Positions 25,407 through 34,745 are shown, counted from the first letter of the stretch. The stretch: DNA of 55,093 nucleotides from Acidobacteria bacterium RIFCSPLOWO2_02_FULL_65_29 (GCA_001767435.1 MEKT01000154.1:1317-56409); one strand, 5' to 3'. A program made the numbers and translations. Notes: a model not told the origin generated them from the letters alone.

Positions 25407-26258
25407 ATGGAGCTCGCGCCGGAAGCCGCGGCAAAAGCGGTGGTCTACGCCGCAGTGCTGCTGGCGATCGGCGCGAGCGCCACACGCTGGCTCGTGGCGC
25501 CGCGGGCGCTCGCCGGCGAGGATGCGCGACGGCTCGAGCCCGCGCTGGCCGCGCTCGCCGGTTACGCGGCAGCCGCGATGCTGGCTGCGCAGTCGGTGCG
25601 CGCGGTGACGCACACGGCGGCGGCGTTCGGGTGGCGCGACGCGCTGGCGTGGGATCAACTTTCGGTCATCGCCTTCCAAAGCCGGTGGGGAGGTGGGTGG
25701 CGCCTGCAGGTCGGGGCAGCCGCCTTTTTGCTTGTTGCCACGAGTGTCGTCCACCTTCATCGATCCACCGGCTGGGTGCTGAGTGCAACCGGCGCGGTGA
25801 CGTGCGCCGCGTCGATGCCCCTACTCGGGCACGCGGCGTCCAATCCCCTCGGCCCGGTGCTGCACACGGCGCACGTCCTGGGCGCCGGTCTCTGGCTCGG
25901 GACCCTCGGGTGCGTTCTGCTGATTCGCCGCGAGGCCGCAGGCGAGTTGCTGCGGCACTTCGCGCCGATTGCGCTCACGGGGGCGAGCATCGCGGCCGCG
26001 GCCGGAGCGATTTCGGCCGTGCAGTACCTCGGCTCGCCCGCCAACCTGTGGGCGACGGCGTACGGCCGCGCGCTGGGCGTGAAACTCGCCATCGTCGCGG
26101 CCGTCCTCTGCTGCGGATATCTCAACTGGCGCCGCTGGTCCGCCTCGCCGACCGAGCCGACGGCGGAGGGGTCGGTGCGCCTGCCGATACTCGAAGCGCT
26201 TCTGGGTGTGGCCATCGTCCTGGCGACGTCGGTGCTGACCGAGCTCGCACAGCCCTAG
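25407..26258 (+). CDS. copD: CopD-family copper resistance membrane protein
   Basis: 283 aa from ATG 25407. About eight hydrophobic segments are visible, with intramembrane His in HTAHVLGAGLWLGTLG and MPLLGHAASN, as in the CopD domain, and an ending LATSVLTELAQP that resembles the family's conserved GxxLxxLxP end. It probably imports copper across the inner membrane with CopC. No Shine-Dalgarno sequence exists before the ATG; before the insertion at 25306 the gene would have started four bases after the methyltransferase stop, so it was probably translated by coupling. Confidence 0.85.
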   Translation: MELAPEAAAKAVVYAAVLLAIGASATRWLVAPRALAGEDARRLEPALAALAGYAAAAMLAAQSVRAVTHTAAAFGWRDALAWDQLSVIAFQSRWGGGWRLQVGAAAFLLVATSVVHLHRSTGWVLSATGAVTCAASMPLLGHAASNPLGPVLHTAHVLGAGLWLGTLGCVLLIRREAAGELLRHFAPIALTGASIAAAAGAISAVQYLGSPANLWATAYGRALGVKLAIVAAVLCCGYLNWRRWSASPTEPTAEGSVRLPILEALLGVAIVLATSVLTELAQP

Positions 26259-26296
26259 TGGGGTCCGACCCCACTCTGACCCCACTCCGACCCCAC
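26258..26296. repeat. GTGGGGT-CCG-ACCCCAC hairpin and GACCCCAC words
   Basis: Perfect 7-bp arms begin at the last base of the copD stop codon, followed by two more ACCCCAC words. It could serve as a terminator for the copper operon although no T-run follows; the words look like a dispersed repeat. Confidence 0.6.
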
Positions 26297-26425
26297 AGTC
26301 GGATATGCTGTTCAGTGAAATTTTCGCCCACACGGGCGAGCTCGGCGGCCCGGCGGGTCAGACGATGGCCGGCCTGCCCTAGGTCGGCGACGCGTGACAA
26401 TCTTTCGAGGAGGGACCAGGGAGCG

Positions 26426-26941
26426 ATGCATTCCGACGTGCTTCGGGCGATCAACGTGCAGATCAACTCCGAGTTCAGCGCCTGGTATCAGTACCTGGCG
26501 ATGGCGGCTTTTTGCGAGCGGGAAAAATTCACGGGCGCGGCGCGATGGCTCAAAGCGCAAAGCGTGGAGGAATACCAGCACGGGATGAAGCTGTTCGATT
26601 TCGTGCTCGCGCGAAACGGGGTCGTCGAGTTGACCGCCATCCAGCAGCCCGAGCGGGAGTTCGAATCATTCGGCGAGGTCTTCGAGTCGGCGCTGCGTCA
26701 GGAGCAGGCGGTGACCGAGCAGATCAATTCGCTCTACGAGCTCGCGTTCAAATCCAAGGGGTTCATCGAGATGACCGAGCTCCAGTGGTTCCTGACCGAA
26801 CAGGTGGAGGAAGAAAAATCGGCGCGCGAATGGGTGGCGCGGTTCCGGCTGGTCGGCGACGACCCGGGGTCCCTGCTCGATCTGGATCGCGAGCTCGGCC
26901 AGAGAGCCACGCCGCCGGCCGCCGCCGGCGGCAAGGTCTGA
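26426..26941 (+). CDS. Non-heme ferritin
   Basis: 171 aa from ATG 26426 with GGAGGGACCAGGGAG upstream. The four-helix ferritin motifs are present: INSEFSAWYQYLAMAAFCE, SVEEYQHGMKLFDFVLARNG (Glu and His of the ferroxidase site), EQINSLYELA and TELQWFLTEQVEEEKSARE. It stores iron by oxidising Fe(II) at a di-iron centre within a 24-subunit cytoplasmic shell. The C-terminal tail is a short Pro/Ala/Gly extension. It is nine bases from a desaturase gene, which also needs iron. Confidence 0.94.
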   Translation: MHSDVLRAINVQINSEFSAWYQYLAMAAFCEREKFTGAARWLKAQSVEEYQHGMKLFDFVLARNGVVELTAIQQPEREFESFGEVFESALRQEQAVTEQINSLYELAFKSKGFIEMTELQWFLTEQVEEEKSAREWVARFRLVGDDPGSLLDLDRELGQRATPPAAAGGKV

Positions 26942-26950
26942 AGCGCGCTG

Positions 26951-27754
26951 ATGTCCTTGCTGTCGCTGCTGACCAATCTAGGCGCGTGGATCAACGCGCA
27001 CGCGCTCTGGCCCGACCTGCCCGTCTGGAGTTACGCGCTGCTCGCGTTCCTGGACACCCACATCACCACGGCGTCGGTCACGCTGTATCTGCACCGTGCA
27101 CAAACGCACCGGAGCATCTCGTTCCACCCGCTCGTCGAGCACTTCATGCGCTTCTGGCTGTGGGTGCGCACGGCGATGCCGACGAAGGAATGGGTGGCGG
27201 TCCACCGCTGCCATCACGCGCACGTGGACACGCCAGAGGATCCGCACAGTCCCATCGTCTACGGCATCTGGCGGGTCGTGTTCATGGGCACCTCGCTCTA
27301 CCACCACGCCGCCCACAACGCCGCGGTGCTCGAGCAGTACGGCAAGGGCACGCCCGATGACGCGCTCGAGCGGCGGGTGTATGCGCCGCTCAGCCTGCTC
27401 GGCCCAACGCTGACGCTCGTCACCAACGCGCTCGTCTTCGGGACGTGGGGCCTGGCCATGTGGCTCGTCGAGATGGCCTGGATTCCATTTTTCGCCGCGG
27501 GCGTGATCAACGGGCTGGGCCACTGGTGGGGGTACCGCAATTTCGACACGCCGGATCACTCGAAGAATCTGCCCGGCCGGTACTGGTCGATCCTCACCTG
27601 CGGCGAGGCGCTGCACAACAACCATCACCACGTGCAGAACTCTCCGCGTTTCGCGACGAGGAGCGGCGAGCTCGACCCGGGGTATTGGTACTTCCGGGCG
27701 CTTCAGATGGTCGGGCTGGCGAGTGAGCGCCAGGAAGGCCGAGCGACGGCCTAG
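26951..27754 (+). CDS. Membrane fatty-acid (acyl-CoA/acyl-lipid) desaturase
   Basis: 267 aa with hydrophobic segments around residues 22-45, 155-180 and others. The three histidine boxes are HRAQTH (48-53), HRCHH (85-89) and HNNHH near residue 222, the pattern of delta-9-type desaturases, which insert a cis double bond using a di-iron centre, O2 and electrons from ferredoxin or similar. HVDTPEDPHSP follows box 2 as usual. Probably co-transcribed with ferritin. A second, more distant desaturase is encoded at 53776. Confidence 0.92.
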   Translation: MSLLSLLTNLGAWINAHALWPDLPVWSYALLAFLDTHITTASVTLYLHRAQTHRSISFHPLVEHFMRFWLWVRTAMPTKEWVAVHRCHHAHVDTPEDPHSPIVYGIWRVVFMGTSLYHHAAHNAAVLEQYGKGTPDDALERRVYAPLSLLGPTLTLVTNALVFGTWGLAMWLVEMAWIPFFAAGVINGLGHWWGYRNFDTPDHSKNLPGRYWSILTCGEALHNNHHHVQNSPRFATRSGELDPGYWYFRALQMVGLASERQEGRATA

Positions 27755-27879
27755 GACTCGCTCTCCCGATGAGCGCCCTTGGCTCGCCATCCAGGGGATG
27801 ACGACGAAAGGCGGCTGTTCCACGACGGTGAGTGGACGCTCGGTTGCCGCGAGCGGCCCTCGCGGGGCGCAACCAACCA

Positions 27880-28662
27880 CTACAGCCGAAGAAATCGCTC
27901 GCGCAGGATACGCGACTGCAGCCGGCTCACCTGCAGCTTCTGGCCATTGCTCAGCAGCGCCTGATGCGTCCCGCCGGGCATCACGTTCACCTTCACGATG
28001 GCGTCAACGTTCGCCAGCGTCCCGCGGCCGAGGCGAATGAACTGCGCCGGGTCGAGCCTCCCTTGGAGATCTTTCAGCCGGTACGTGATCGTGTGCCGCT
28101 CGCCCTTCGCGGTCGTCAGGTAGAGCAGCTCGCCTTCCGCGACGATTGATGCGATCTGGTGGACCGGGACGATCACGATCTCGTCGCGCCGCCTGACCGG
28201 GATCCGCTGGAGCAGCGGCGGCCGCGTGGACGATTCGAGCGCGGCAATCGCCTCGTTCACGCGGACGCCCTGCTCGGCGACGATCTCGGCGTGCTCGACG
28301 CGCTCCTGCGCGCGGTTGAGCGCCTCGCGCAGCCGCGTCTTCTCGACCGGCTTCAGCAGGTAGTCCACGGCGTTCAGTTCGAACGCCCGCACGGCGTACT
28401 CGTCGTAGGCCGTCACGAATGCGATGAGCGGCACGTCGCCCTTTTTGAGCATCCGCACGACGTCAATGCCGTCGAGCTCGGGCATCTGCAGGTCGAGCAA
28501 TGCCAGATCAGGCCGCTCGCGCTCGATGGCCGCGACGGCCTCGGCCCCCGATTCCGCTTCGGCGACGATCACCACATCCTCGAACGATCGAAGGAGCGCC
28601 GCCAGGAATGATCGAGCCGGACGCTCGTCGTCGGCGATGACGATGCGAAGGCGGGCGCTCAC
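27880..28662 (-). CDS. LytTR-type response regulator
   Basis: 260 aa with a GTG start that overlaps the stop of the sensor gene (GTGA). Receiver domain with acidic DD11-12, phospho-acceptor Asp57 (LALLDLQMPELDG), Thr in FVTAYDEYAV and Lys in YLLKPVEK. Residues about 160-260 form a LytTR DNA-binding domain (IPVRRRDEIVIVPVHQIASI, FIRLGRGTLANVDAIVKV). It is expected to act on promoters with paired 9-bp direct repeats, and its partner is the sensor kinase encoded immediately upstream. Confidence 0.93.
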   Translation of the reverse strand: MSARLRIVIADDERPARSFLAALLRSFEDVVIVAEAESGAEAVAAIERERPDLALLDLQMPELDGIDVVRMLKKGDVPLIAFVTAYDEYAVRAFELNAVDYLLKPVEKTRLREALNRAQERVEHAEIVAEQGVRVNEAIAALESSTRPPLLQRIPVRRRDEIVIVPVHQIASIVAEGELLYLTTAKGERHTITYRLKDLQGRLDPAQFIRLGRGTLANVDAIVKVNVMPGGTHQALLSNGQKLQVSRLQSRILRERFLRL

Positions 28663-30548
28663 GACACATCTCGCGCGGCGACCGCGTCGGCCGAGACCGC
28701 GAGCTCCACGGGCAGCCGCACTTCCACGGTGGTGCCCACGCCCGGAGCGCTGCGAATCGCGAGCGCTGCCCTGTCGCCGTACTGGACCGCGAGGCGCCGT
28801 TCGATGTTCCTCAAGCCGACGCCGTCGCTCCGTCCCCGGATCAACTCGCGGTCGGTGGCGCCCGCGCCGCTGTCGTGTACGACGACGGCGAGCATCGGGC
28901 CCGACGCCGCCGAGTGCTCCAAACGAGCGGTCACGGTGACATCGCCGCCGCGGCGCTCGGGCGCGATGCCGTGTTTGACCGCGTTTTCCACGATCGGCTG
29001 CAGGACGAGCGGCGGCACGCGGACCGCCTTGAGCGAGGCCGGCACGTCGATCCGGACTCGGAGCCGATCATCGAAGCGCGCGCGCTCGATGTCCAGGTAC
29101 GCCTCGATCATCTCGATCTCGCGGCCGAGGGTCGTGAGCTCGCTCTCGGACCTGAGCACGCCGCGCAGGAGCGACGTCAGCCGCATCAGCGTCTCGACGG
29201 CGCGTGTCGGAGAGGTCTGAATGAGGTAGCCAATCGTAGTGAGCGCGTTGAACAGAAAGTGCGGATTGATCTGCGCGCGCAGCGCGCGCAGCTCGGCCTC
29301 GGTGGCGAGCTTGCCCATTTCCTGCTCGCGCAACTCACGCTCGTAGCGCTCGCGCGAGATGCGGAGCGCGTCGATGCGCCGTCCAAGCACCGCTGCGATC
29401 GCGTCGAGGGCCGCGCGGTCGTCCGACAGCACACGCCGGCCGCCGGTCAGTCCGGCGACGTCGAGCGCGAAGCGCGGCGGCTCTGCTACGGGGATCTCCA
29501 CGGAGACCGCCAGATCGTCGGGCCGTGTTTCGTGGAGCGCGTCACGCCACCGGACGACGCGCGCGCTCAGCGCAGGCGCGAGCTCGGCGCACGCCTCATC
29601 GAGGAGCGCCGGAATGTCGCTCTGCCGTTGTGCCCGCCGCCCGATCTCGGCGCCGAGCGACGCGTAGTCGGGCCGTTTGAGCACGACGGCGTCGACAAAC
29701 CAGGCGGCCGCCGCTTGCAGCTTCGGATACAGAAGCGCCGTGGCGACCCAGAGCGTCACGAGCACGGCCACGTCCAGCGCTCCGGTGAGCGGCGCCTCTG
29801 GTGCGTTCGATCGCGCGCGGAACGTCGCGACCGAGACAAAGGCCGCGGTGACAAGGACGAGCAGCGTCAGCGCGCGCTTGAGAAACAGATCGGCCAGCGC
29901 GAACGGGAAATCCTGATAAAGAATCGCCAGCGCGAGCGGCAGCGACGCGTGATGGCCCAGCAGCTCCACCGGCCAGGACGGATCGCCCTGATGAAACTGG
30001 CTGAGGTGCAGCGCGGACACGGCGAAGATGGACAACGCCGCCACCCAGAGCGCGCGGCGCGACCCGGCCTGGCCGCGCGTCAGCACCGCAAGCGGCACCG
30101 CGAGGGCCGCGTAGCTGTACGTGAGGAGCCGCATGGCGAACACCGACGGCAGCGGACCATCGACCCACATCGACTGCGCCTGAAACGCCCCGGCCGTCGC
30201 GCTCACGCCATACGCGCTCACCACGAGCGTCCAGCGCGGCCAGCCGCGAACCTCGTCGCGTTCGCCGCGCAACACCGAGTGGACGACGACCGCCGGTAGG
30301 AGCCCCAGCGCGCCGAAGCCGATGGCGGTGAGGATCGGGAACGGTCCCGGAATGCCCAGCTTTGGGAGCTCGTAGGCGGGCAGCGCGCACAGGTTCCAGA
30401 CGAGCCCGAGGAGAGCCGTCGCCAGAAGCAGCGGATCGAAATGGGCCGTAACGCCAGGCGTTCGGCCGGCGCGGACGACCATGACGAGCAGCATCGCGTA
30501 GAGCGCGGTGCCCGCCGTCATGCCGATCAAATTGAGGAGCTCGCTCAC
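28659..30548 (-). CDS. LytS-like sensor histidine kinase
   Basis: 629 aa from a GTG start (ATG ten codons later is possible). The first 230 residues hold seven or so membrane segments; a GAF-like middle follows, then a coiled stretch (ERYERELREQEMGKLATEAELRALRAQ) leading to the His_kinase domain with NPHFLFNALTTIGYLI near residue 430 and the ATPase region PIVENAVKHGIAPER ... GVGLRNIERRL. The signal sensed is unknown. Forms an overlapping operon with the LytTR regulator and is divergent from the TonB receptor gene. Confidence 0.92.
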   Translation of the reverse strand: MSELLNLIGMTAGTALYAMLLVMVVRAGRTPGVTAHFDPLLLATALLGLVWNLCALPAYELPKLGIPGPFPILTAIGFGALGLLPAVVVHSVLRGERDEVRGWPRWTLVVSAYGVSATAGAFQAQSMWVDGPLPSVFAMRLLTYSYAALAVPLAVLTRGQAGSRRALWVAALSIFAVSALHLSQFHQGDPSWPVELLGHHASLPLALAILYQDFPFALADLFLKRALTLLVLVTAAFVSVATFRARSNAPEAPLTGALDVAVLVTLWVATALLYPKLQAAAAWFVDAVVLKRPDYASLGAEIGRRAQRQSDIPALLDEACAELAPALSARVVRWRDALHETRPDDLAVSVEIPVAEPPRFALDVAGLTGGRRVLSDDRAALDAIAAVLGRRIDALRISRERYERELREQEMGKLATEAELRALRAQINPHFLFNALTTIGYLIQTSPTRAVETLMRLTSLLRGVLRSESELTTLGREIEMIEAYLDIERARFDDRLRVRIDVPASLKAVRVPPLVLQPIVENAVKHGIAPERRGGDVTVTARLEHSAASGPMLAVVVHDSGAGATDRELIRGRSDGVGLRNIERRLAVQYGDRAALAIRSAPGVGTTVEVRLPVELAVSADAVAARDVS

Positions 30549-30901
30549 AGGACCGTTCTACGTTCTCGGTGCGGCGTTCGGCGTGCTCACGTTCGTCGTA
30601 CTGCGTTCATCGTGCTTCTCTGTACTTCGTTCAACGTCTCGGTATCCCACTTCGTCCTGCGACGTGCCTGTCGACTCGACCTGGCCTTTGTCTGACTTGC
30701 CGACTGACTTTACGCCGCTCCGTGTTTCGGCGGCTAGGCCAAGCCGTCCACCGGTCGATTTCGACCGACGGACGGTTCATTCTCAACCACTCGTGGGAGA
30801 AGCCGCGACAGGCTCGCGCCGCCGAACTAGGCTCAATCCCGCAACGATTTACAGCGCCATCCGTGGTTCGCTCATGCTGGCCTGGTCCGAAACGAGGTGT
30901 T
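30549..30901. promoter_or_regulatory. Divergent 353-bp intergenic region with a 16-bp palindrome
   Basis: No gene is seen here. CGGTCGA-TT-TCGACCG (30752-30767) is a perfect palindrome with 7-bp arms and a candidate operator. 30600-30700 is rich in CGTTC/CTTCGT words. The region separates the sensor kinase from the TonB receptor, so promoters for both should lie here, but I see no clear -35/-10 pair. Confidence 0.5.
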
Positions 30902-33205
30902 ATGTTCACGCGCCGCTCTTCCGACACAGGCACGTTTGACGTGAGCGCGTTTCTTCGCGCCACTCTGCTCGGATTGGTCACGGCCACTGTGCTCGCGGCC
31001 GGTTCCGTCGATGCGGCGGCCCAGGGCGGCGCCCTTTCGGGCCGATTGGTGAATTCGGTATCCGGCGAGCCGATCGCGGGTGTCACCGTCGTGATTGAAG
31101 AGCTGCGCCGCGAAGCCACCTCGGGCGCCGACGGCGCCTTCAGGTTCGACAACGTTCCGGCCGGCACGTATCACGTGTCGGTCCGCGCAGACGGGTACTC
31201 GTCCAGGCGCACCGAAGTCGTGGCCTCGGGAACGAGTGCCTTGCCCCTCGAGGTCAGCGTGGATCCCGACCTTCGATTCCACGAGGTCGTGTCTGTCAGC
31301 GCGGAGCCACGAAGCCAGTTCGAAGCCTATCAACCGACGTCAGTGCTCGCCGGACAGGAGCTCGGGAAGCAGATCGAGATGTCCCTTGGCGGGACGCTCG
31401 AGAGCCAGCCCGGTGTGGCCACTCGTGCATTTGGACCTGCCACGGCGCGGCCGGTCATCCGCGGTCTCGATGGTGACCGCGTCTTGATCCTCCAGGACGG
31501 CCAGCGCATGGCCGACCTGTCGAGCCAGTCCGCCGACCATGCCGTCACGGTGAATCCCGCGTCGGCGCAGCGCATCGAGGTCGTGCGCGGCCCGGCAACG
31601 CTGCTGTACGGGGCCAACGCCATCGGGGGCCTGGTGAACGTCATCACGGATGACATTCCTGTGGCGCCTCTGCAGGGCACTTCGGGCCACGTGATCTTTG
31701 ATGTGGGAACGGCGGCAAAGGAAGCCGGCGCGGCCGCCGACGTTCGCGTCGGCAATGGCCCGTTTGTTCTGCACGCGGGCGGAGGCGGCCGGCGGTCCGG
31801 CGACGTCGACACGCCGGAAGGCGAGGTCGACAACTCGCAGGCGCGCAGCGGCTTTGGCAACGTCGGCCTCTCGTGGACCGGGCCGAACGGCTACTTCGGC
31901 GGCAGCTACGGCTACGACGACACCAAGCTCGGCATTCCAGTCGTCGAGGAGGGCATCCTCCAGTCGACGCCGAGGAAGCACAGCTTCAGCATGCGCGCGG
32001 GCGCCCATGATCTGGCCGGCGCGTTCGATGGGTTTCGGGCGACGCTGTCGGTTCGCCGCTACAAGCACGAGGAGCTCGTGGGCGACGAGGTCGGAACGGC
32101 TTTCAAGAACGACACCAACGAGCTCGAATTCATGGGATCCCACCGTGCGATCGAGCGGTTGAAGGGCAGCCTCGGCGCCTGGGTGCTGGATCGGGCGTTT
32201 GACGCCGTGGGGGCCGAGGCGCTGTCGCCCGCCGTCGACCAGCGATCGTTTGCGGGTTTTCTGTACGAGGAGCTCACCTGGCCGCACGTCACGCTGCAGG
32301 TCGGCGGACGTGTCGACAACGCGCGCTACACGCCGAACGGAGAAGGGGAGCGGGGCTTCACGACGGGGTCCGGTTCCGCCGGCCTCCTGCTGCGCCCGGC
32401 GGCGGCCAACGACGCCGTGACGGTCGCCTTCAGCGTCGCCCGCGCGGCCCGCTATCCGGCGGTCGAAGAGCTCTTCTACTTCGGGCCGCACCCGGGGAAC
32501 TTCACGTTCGAGATCGGGAATCCCGACATCGAGCCCGAGCACGCCGTTGGACTCGACCTCGCGCTGCGGTGGCGGTCTGCGCGGGCGTCGGGCGAGATCG
32601 TTTACTTCCGCAACGACATCTCCAACTATCTCTTCCGAAGCCCGCTGACGGCCGAGGAATTCGAGGAGCGTGAAGACGAGTTTGCGGATCGCTTCCCCGG
32701 CCGCGGCATCGGCGAGCACGAAGAGGAAGGGGAAGGCCACCACGAAGAGGAGTTCCCGATCGTCGAGTACGTGGCGGCCGACAGTCTCCTGCAGGGCATC
32801 GAGGCGCATGCCGACTTTCAGCTCACGCCAACGCTGGCAGCCGAGGTCGGGTTCGACTACGTGCGCGGGACGCTGCAGTCGACCGACGATCCGCTGCCGC
32901 GCATGCCACCGCTCAGGTTCCGTGGCGGCCTTCGGTACCACTACAACGCGTTTCAGGTCGGTGGCGAGGTCACCACCGCCGCGAAGCAGGACCGCGTGTT
33001 CGGCGACGAGGAAACCACCGATGGCTACCAATTGCTAAAGCTGTTCGGGGCGTATTCGTTCCAGACCGGAGGCGCGGTCAGCACTATTACTGCGCGCCTG
33101 GACAACGCCACCGATGAGTTGTACCGGAATCACCTCTCGTTCATCAAGAGACTGGTCCCGGAAATGGGCCGCAACTTCAAGTTGCTCTACAACGTGAGGT
33201 TCTGA
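30902..33205 (+). CDS. TonB-dependent receptor with His/Glu-rich loop, probably metal-related
   Basis: 767 aa from ATG 30902 with GAGGTG five bases upstream. Signal peptide to about residue 39 (SVDAAAQ), then a carboxypeptidase-regulatory-like domain (ALSGRLVNSVSGEPIAGVTV), a plug domain (RPVIRGLDGDRVLILQDGQR, RIEVVRGPATLLYGANAIGG) and a beta barrel ending in aromatic Phe. Near residues 590-620 a loop is packed with Glu and His (GEHEEEGEGHHEEEF), resembling the metal-binding loops of zinc receptors such as ZnuD. It probably imports zinc, copper or a metal chelate. A cupredoxin lipoprotein is encoded convergently just after it. Confidence 0.88.
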   Translation: MFTRRSSDTGTFDVSAFLRATLLGLVTATVLAAGSVDAAAQGGALSGRLVNSVSGEPIAGVTVVIEELRREATSGADGAFRFDNVPAGTYHVSVRADGYSSRRTEVVASGTSALPLEVSVDPDLRFHEVVSVSAEPRSQFEAYQPTSVLAGQELGKQIEMSLGGTLESQPGVATRAFGPATARPVIRGLDGDRVLILQDGQRMADLSSQSADHAVTVNPASAQRIEVVRGPATLLYGANAIGGLVNVITDDIPVAPLQGTSGHVIFDVGTAAKEAGAAADVRVGNGPFVLHAGGGGRRSGDVDTPEGEVDNSQARSGFGNVGLSWTGPNGYFGGSYGYDDTKLGIPVVEEGILQSTPRKHSFSMRAGAHDLAGAFDGFRATLSVRRYKHEELVGDEVGTAFKNDTNELEFMGSHRAIERLKGSLGAWVLDRAFDAVGAEALSPAVDQRSFAGFLYEELTWPHVTLQVGGRVDNARYTPNGEGERGFTTGSGSAGLLLRPAAANDAVTVAFSVARAARYPAVEELFYFGPHPGNFTFEIGNPDIEPEHAVGLDLALRWRSARASGEIVYFRNDISNYLFRSPLTAEEFEEREDEFADRFPGRGIGEHEEEGEGHHEEEFPIVEYVAADSLLQGIEAHADFQLTPTLAAEVGFDYVRGTLQSTDDPLPRMPPLRFRGGLRYHYNAFQVGGEVTTAAKQDRVFGDEETTDGYQLLKLFGAYSFQTGGAVSTITARLDNATDELYRNHLSFIKRLVPEMGRNFKLLYNVRF

Positions 33206-33210
33206 CGTTC

Positions 33211-33627
33211 TTACTGGACCACAATCGTCCCCTGAAGCGTCGTGTCGAAGTCGCGGTTGTGGTCGTGATAGCCGCAGGTTCTCGGCGTGTTCAGATTGCC
33301 CGTGAGCTTCGTCTGGCCCGCGCTCATGAAGCCGACACCGCTCTCGATTTCCGGGCAGCTGCCGTGGGTCGGGTGTGGATCGCTGGCCATCTCGTGCGAG
33401 AGCGAGCTGCTGTTGACGAACGTCACCTGGCTGCCTCGCGGCACGGTGATGCTCTTCGGGCTCACGCCGGCGCTCGTGATGGTGATGGTCGTCGTGGCCG
33501 TCGGCGTGCCGCCTCCTGTCGATGGCGAGCCCGGATTGACGCTCGACGGGCTATCCGAGCCGCACGCCGCCGCGAGCGCCAGCGCCGCTACCGCCACGAG
33601 ACCCCAGGTGATTGTCCGAACCGTCAT
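33211..33627 (-). CDS. Cupredoxin-like lipoprotein
   Basis: 138 aa. Lipoprotein signal with lipobox LALAAAC (Cys22), then a Ser/Pro/Gly/Thr linker and a plastocyanin-like domain (ITITSAGVSPKSITVPRGSQ). Candidate type-1 copper ligands are His in SSLSHEMASDPHP and Cys-His in RTCGYHDHNRDF; a Met ligand is not obvious. Likely an outer- or inner-membrane-anchored periplasmic copper protein used in electron transfer or copper buffering. Its end faces the end of the TonB receptor gene (five bases apart). Confidence 0.85.
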   Translation of the reverse strand: MTVRTITWGLVAVAALALAAACGSDSPSSVNPGSPSTGGGTPTATTTITITSAGVSPKSITVPRGSQVTFVNSSSLSHEMASDPHPTHGSCPEIESGVGFMSAGQTKLTGNLNTPRTCGYHDHNRDFDTTLQGTIVVQ

Positions 33628-33638
33628 CTTTGCTCCGG

Positions 33639-33693
33639 GCAGGACTAAATCCTGCGCTACAGGTACCGACTCCTGGCAGGACTGAAGTCCTGC
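33639..33693. repeat. Two tandem GCAGGAC/GTCCTGC palindromes
   Basis: GCAGGACTAAATCCTGC (33639-33655) and GCAGGACTGAAGTCCTGC (33676-33693), each followed by GCTACA. They are the third and fourth copies of the module seen at 6112 and 19854, here without the GTCCGCC module, between two minus-strand genes. Confidence 0.88.
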
Positions 33694-33704
33694 GCTACAA
33701 GTAA

Positions 33705-34553
33705 TCAGAAGAACTTCCTGCTGATATTAAACCCCATATACCAGTTGTCGTTGGTGGCCCCTCCCCGGGCAAGCGATCCCGGCGTTGTCGCCTGGGAGTT
33801 CGAGAAGTTGAGCTGGAACAGGTGACCGCCGGATCGTTTTTCGATCGCGAAGCTCGCCTGGTTGACGCCGGGTTTGTACCCCGACGCACGCGGCACGAAC
33901 TCGGCGGCGAGGTACACCGTCGGGCGCACGCGAACGCGCGCGCCGAGCCCGATCATGAACGTGCTGTCCTCGTGGACAAACGGCTGATCGAGATTGGTGT
34001 TGCCGACAAACATGGGATCCACGTGAATCGCGCCGTACTCCCCGAACATCCGCGAGAGCATCACCCCAACGGCGCCCGAGTATTCGTCCCTGAAGTTATC
34101 GGTGCCTTCGACGCTTCCGAGGACGGAGACTTCGAGCGGTGTGTCACCCTGCCGCATGATGCCGTACTGGCCCGATAGCTGAATCGTCTTGCGTTCGCGC
34201 GTCCGATAGAAGGTGAACTGGCCGCTCGGCACGAGGCCGACGCGGTACTCCAGGCCGATCAGGGCGCCGTTGTCGATGCCGAAGAGATCCTCGATCAGGC
34301 TGTCGGCGCACACGCTGCACTCGAGCGGACGCACGAAGCGGTGCGTGACGCGGAATGCGCTCCCAAACTGCGGCAGCCGGAGCGAGGTCGGCAGCGCGAT
34401 CAACGTGAAGTCTGGCTCAGCCAGCTTCAGCACTGCGTCGTCGTCTCCGCCCTGCGCGAAGGCAGGCGCGCCGCCGAGCGTGAGTACGAGGGCGGCGGTT
34501 GAAGCCGCCGAGAACACGAGCCTGCGAGCGAGGCGGGTCGGTAGACAGATCAC
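33705..34553 (-). CDS. DUF5777-like outer-membrane beta-barrel protein
   Basis: 282 aa from GTG 34553, preceded by AAAGGAG; the longer frame to 34655 was rejected because the signal peptide then fits (ARRLVFSAASTAALVLTLGG to AFAQ). The body alternates polar and hydrophobic residues with many aromatic strand ends and finishes NISRKFF, an outer-membrane signal. SAFRVTHRFVRPLE, FGIDNGALIGLEYRVGLVPS and NFSNSQATTP recall the DUF5777 barrel family, often encoded with c-type cytochrome and cupredoxin genes. Function unknown; a cupredoxin lipoprotein is encoded next to it. Confidence 0.75.
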   Translation of the reverse strand: MICLPTRLARRLVFSAASTAALVLTLGGAPAFAQGGDDDAVLKLAEPDFTLIALPTSLRLPQFGSAFRVTHRFVRPLECSVCADSLIEDLFGIDNGALIGLEYRVGLVPSGQFTFYRTRERKTIQLSGQYGIMRQGDTPLEVSVLGSVEGTDNFRDEYSGAVGVMLSRMFGEYGAIHVDPMFVGNTNLDQPFVHEDSTFMIGLGARVRVRPTVYLAAEFVPRASGYKPGVNQASFAIEKRSGGHLFQLNFSNSQATTPGSLARGGATNDNWYMGFNISRKFF

Positions 34554-34745
34554 GGGCGCTCCTTTACGGATCGGATACGCAAGGGCAATGCCGACACGAC
34601 CGGCGGGCCAGGTCGGGGTACAGGGCCGCTGAGGCGCGATCGGCCGGAATTTCAACGGTCCTCGGCCATTTTGCGCTTGCGGCCGCCTCCGCCCTTACTC
34701 GGGCCGTAACGCGTTACCGTCCTCGTAACGCTAGTCGCGAGTCGT

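Noticed and set aside
31340-33031. 563-codon open frame on the minus strand
   Set aside because: Antisense to the TonB-dependent receptor; Arg/Ala/Gly-rich without motifs.
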